Assembly: GCA_000406005.1 (NCBI GenBank)
Contig: ASZN01000007.1
Coordinates: 1-64,000 of the forward strand
DNA from: Candidatus Poribacteria bacterium WGA-3G
GTDB taxonomy: Bacteria > Poribacteria > WGA-4E > WGA-3G
DNA: 64,000 nt
Direction of reading: 5' to 3'
Numbering within the stretch: the first letter of the stretch is position 1; each line of letters opens with the position of its first letter. The notes below the pieces were generated by a model. The model was given only the letters and a program-made list of their open reading frames with translations. It searched no databases and was not told where the DNA came from. Position numbers and translations under genes: made by a program. This document shows, in pieces, positions 62,640 through 64,000 of this stretch.

Positions 62640-62850
62640 ATTTTCAGTACGATTTTTCTCCGAAAAATCTTTCAGTTTTCAGTAGTTGTCAGTTAACAGT
62701 ACCCAGTTTTCAGTTAAGAGACTTTGGCGAATCAGAACCCTCTTAACTTTGACCAACAACTCGATTTCCGATATTTTAAAATAGGCGCGAGTTGTCGGTC
62801 AAAACTGTTAACTGAAAGGGAACGTACTCGTTCCCGTACTGACAACTACC
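62640..62850. repeat. Inverted-repeat element between rpoB and rpoC
   Basis: Hairpin GATTTTTC/GAAAAATC (62651-62669) is followed by TCAGTTTTCAGT-type repeats. Outer arms TAGTTGTCAGT (62682-62692) and ACTGACAACTA (about 62838-62848) pair, with inner CAGTTAA/TTAACTG. It is a MITE-like repeat placed inside the rpoBC operon. It may weaken read-through, but no clear terminator is seen. Confidence 0.65.
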
Positions 62851-62865
62851 CAAAAAGGAGACCTG

Positions 62866-64000
62866 ATGAACACGGCATTTGACAGCATCTCCATAAAGAT
62901 AGCCTCGCCTGACCAGATAAAAGACTCAGCGAAGGAAACCAGTTGCAAATATCGGAAACCCGCTGACGCTACAGATGGAACCTTTAACTGCCCTGAGAAA
63001 GGTACCTGCAACTGCGGCGAGGTCAAGAAAGCGGAGACTATTAACTACCGATCCTTTCGACCGGAACCCGAAGGCCTTTTTTGTGAGGCGATCTTCGGAC
63101 CGCAAAAAGATTGGGAATGTAACTGCGGAAAATATAAGCGAATTAAACACAAAGGCGTGATATGTGACCGCTGCGGCGTTGAGATCACCCAGCAACGCGT
63201 CCGTCGAGACCGGCTCGGATATATACAACTCGCCGCACCCGTCTCCCATATCTGGTACTTCAAGGGACTCCCATCACGCATCGGCCTCTTCTGCGGACTC
63301 TCCACGCGTGATGTTGAACGTGTCCTCTATTTTGAAGGCTTTATTGTTGTTGAGGTACTTCGGATAGTGACCAAGGTATCTGATCCAGATTGTCCATTGG
63401 AAGTTGGGGACATTGTTTCTGATACAATAGGGAATGCTACTCTATCCAATACCGACTACCGAAAGATGCAAAAGGACTATCCAGGAGGTTTTAGGGCTGA
63501 GATACCCTGGCGCGTTGAAAGTGTCCCCGCGGAATGTCCATTAGAGGTGGGAGATTTAATCTCTGACTATTCCGATGTTCAGAAGGACTATCCGGATTTG
63601 AAAGCCTCAATATGCTGTTCCCTTGAACCTAGACAAGTGTTAACCGAGATAGAATATCAGGAGAATATTAATAGTACGTGGTATAGGTCCCAAAGTGAAT
63701 GCCGCTTCATTGTTCGTGAAGGTCCAAAAATCTATAATACTGAATATAGGACCGAGTATCTACACAAGGATAAATTTCGAGCCGGGACCGGGGCTGAAGT
63801 CATTCGCGAGATTCTTAGCAACATCGATCTCGAAGAAAAAATAAAAGAACTCACCCAAGAACTCGAAGAAACCACGAGCCAACAGAAACGGCTTAAAACC
63901 TCCAAGCAGCTAAAGCAGATGTCAGATTTTGCCGCGGCTGAACAGCGACCCGAATGGATGATCCTTGATGTCATTCCCGTCATACCACCGGATTTAAGAC
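62866..64000 (+). CDS. rpoC: RNA polymerase beta' subunit, 5' part (runs off window)
   Basis: The first 378 residues of RpoC; the frame is still open at the window end. AGGAG precedes ATG 62866. The usual N-terminal zinc finger is seen (Cys85, 87, 100, 103), as are NYRSFRPEPEGLFCEAIFGP, HIWYFKGLPSRIG and WMILDVIPVIPPDLR. There is an unusual Cys-rich addition before the conserved GEVKKAETINY (Cys27, 42, 48, 50). At about 168-290 an expanded segment holds two or three copies of the CPLEVGD module also found in RpoB, replacing the single copy found in other bacteria. Confidence 0.95.
   Translation, partial: MNTAFDSISIKIASPDQIKDSAKETSCKYRKPADATDGTFNCPEKGTCNCGEVKKAETINYRSFRPEPEGLFCEAIFGPQKDWECNCGKYKRIKHKGVICDRCGVEITQQRVRRDRLGYIQLAAPVSHIWYFKGLPSRIGLFCGLSTRDVERVLYFEGFIVVEVLRIVTKVSDPDCPLEVGDIVSDTIGNATLSNTDYRKMQKDYPGGFRAEIPWRVESVPAECPLEVGDLISDYSDVQKDYPDLKASICCSLEPRQVLTEIEYQENINSTWYRSQSECRFIVREGPKIYNTEYRTEYLHKDKFRAGTGAEVIREILSNIDLEEKIKELTQELEETTSQQKRLKTSKQLKQMSDFAAAEQRPEWMILDVIPVIPPDLR

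Overview
The window looks like a chromosomal piece of a Gram-negative-type, free-living or sponge-associated bacterium. I would place it near Candidatus Poribacteria. This is inferred from gene style: a secreted LamG protein, a beta-propeller ending in a dockerin pair, a sigma factor fused to WD40 repeats, an archaeal-type ProS, a xylose-isomerase-like TIM barrel, very large RNA polymerase subunits, and many short palindromic repeats between genes. No rRNA or other decisive marker is present. Base composition is moderate and the core genes read cleanly.

Region 1 (1-12.8 kb) is an accessory, defence-like island. It holds a type IIG/Eco57I-like restriction-methylase, a truncated FRG protein, a DUF433/DUF5615 pair, an HD phosphohydrolase with a YwgA-like partner, an Xre regulator, an AbrB/PIN pair, a LamG protein, a ribbon-helix-helix operon with a striking operator, and an AlbA/Schlafen-type ATP-binding protein. 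A homologous 200-bp stretch with the same sigma-70 promoter lies in front of two unrelated toxin-antitoxin pairs.

Region 2 (12.9-18.5 kb, minus strand) is a three-gene operon behind a clear cobalamin riboswitch and a terminator. It encodes a secreted YVTN-type beta-propeller with dockerin, a lipoprotein with a polytopic membrane part resembling an ECF S-component, and a second secreted beta-propeller. I read it as a candidate, not yet described, corrinoid capture and uptake system.

Region 3 (18.6-26.5 kb) is accessory again: an Hsp90-like ATPase with a C-terminal nuclease-like domain, a 784-bp cassette with perfect 22-bp inverted ends carrying a 99-aa protein and a tRNA-Trp-like small RNA, a TIR-TPR / nucleotidyltransferase / small-protein operon, and a second probable small RNA with its own promoter and terminator.

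Region 4 (26.5-32.5 kb, plus) has hisI, trpE, trpG, a PP-loop ATPase cut off by a tandem repeat, and the sigma-WD40 fusion. Region 5 (32.5-48.5 kb, minus) is housekeeping: panB, a nuclease-like gene, sucD, proS, pgk, sucC, folK, a HicB-like gene, fabF-acpP-fabG-fabD-fabH, rpmF, yceD, hom, tRNA-Pro and a TIM-barrel gene. Between fabH and rpmF, where plsX usually sits, lies a gene-less element that resembles the omega-RNA part of an IscB/IsrB transposon.

Region 6 (48.6-64 kb) has a YkvA-like protein, an HtrA/DegP protease, an IsrB-bearing IS200/IS605-type element that split a dehydrogenase gene, fusA, a P1/S58 peptidase, a DUF4416 gene, rpoB and the first part of rpoC. RpoB (1902 aa) and RpoC share a repeated module of about 35-40 residues found at several insertion sites.
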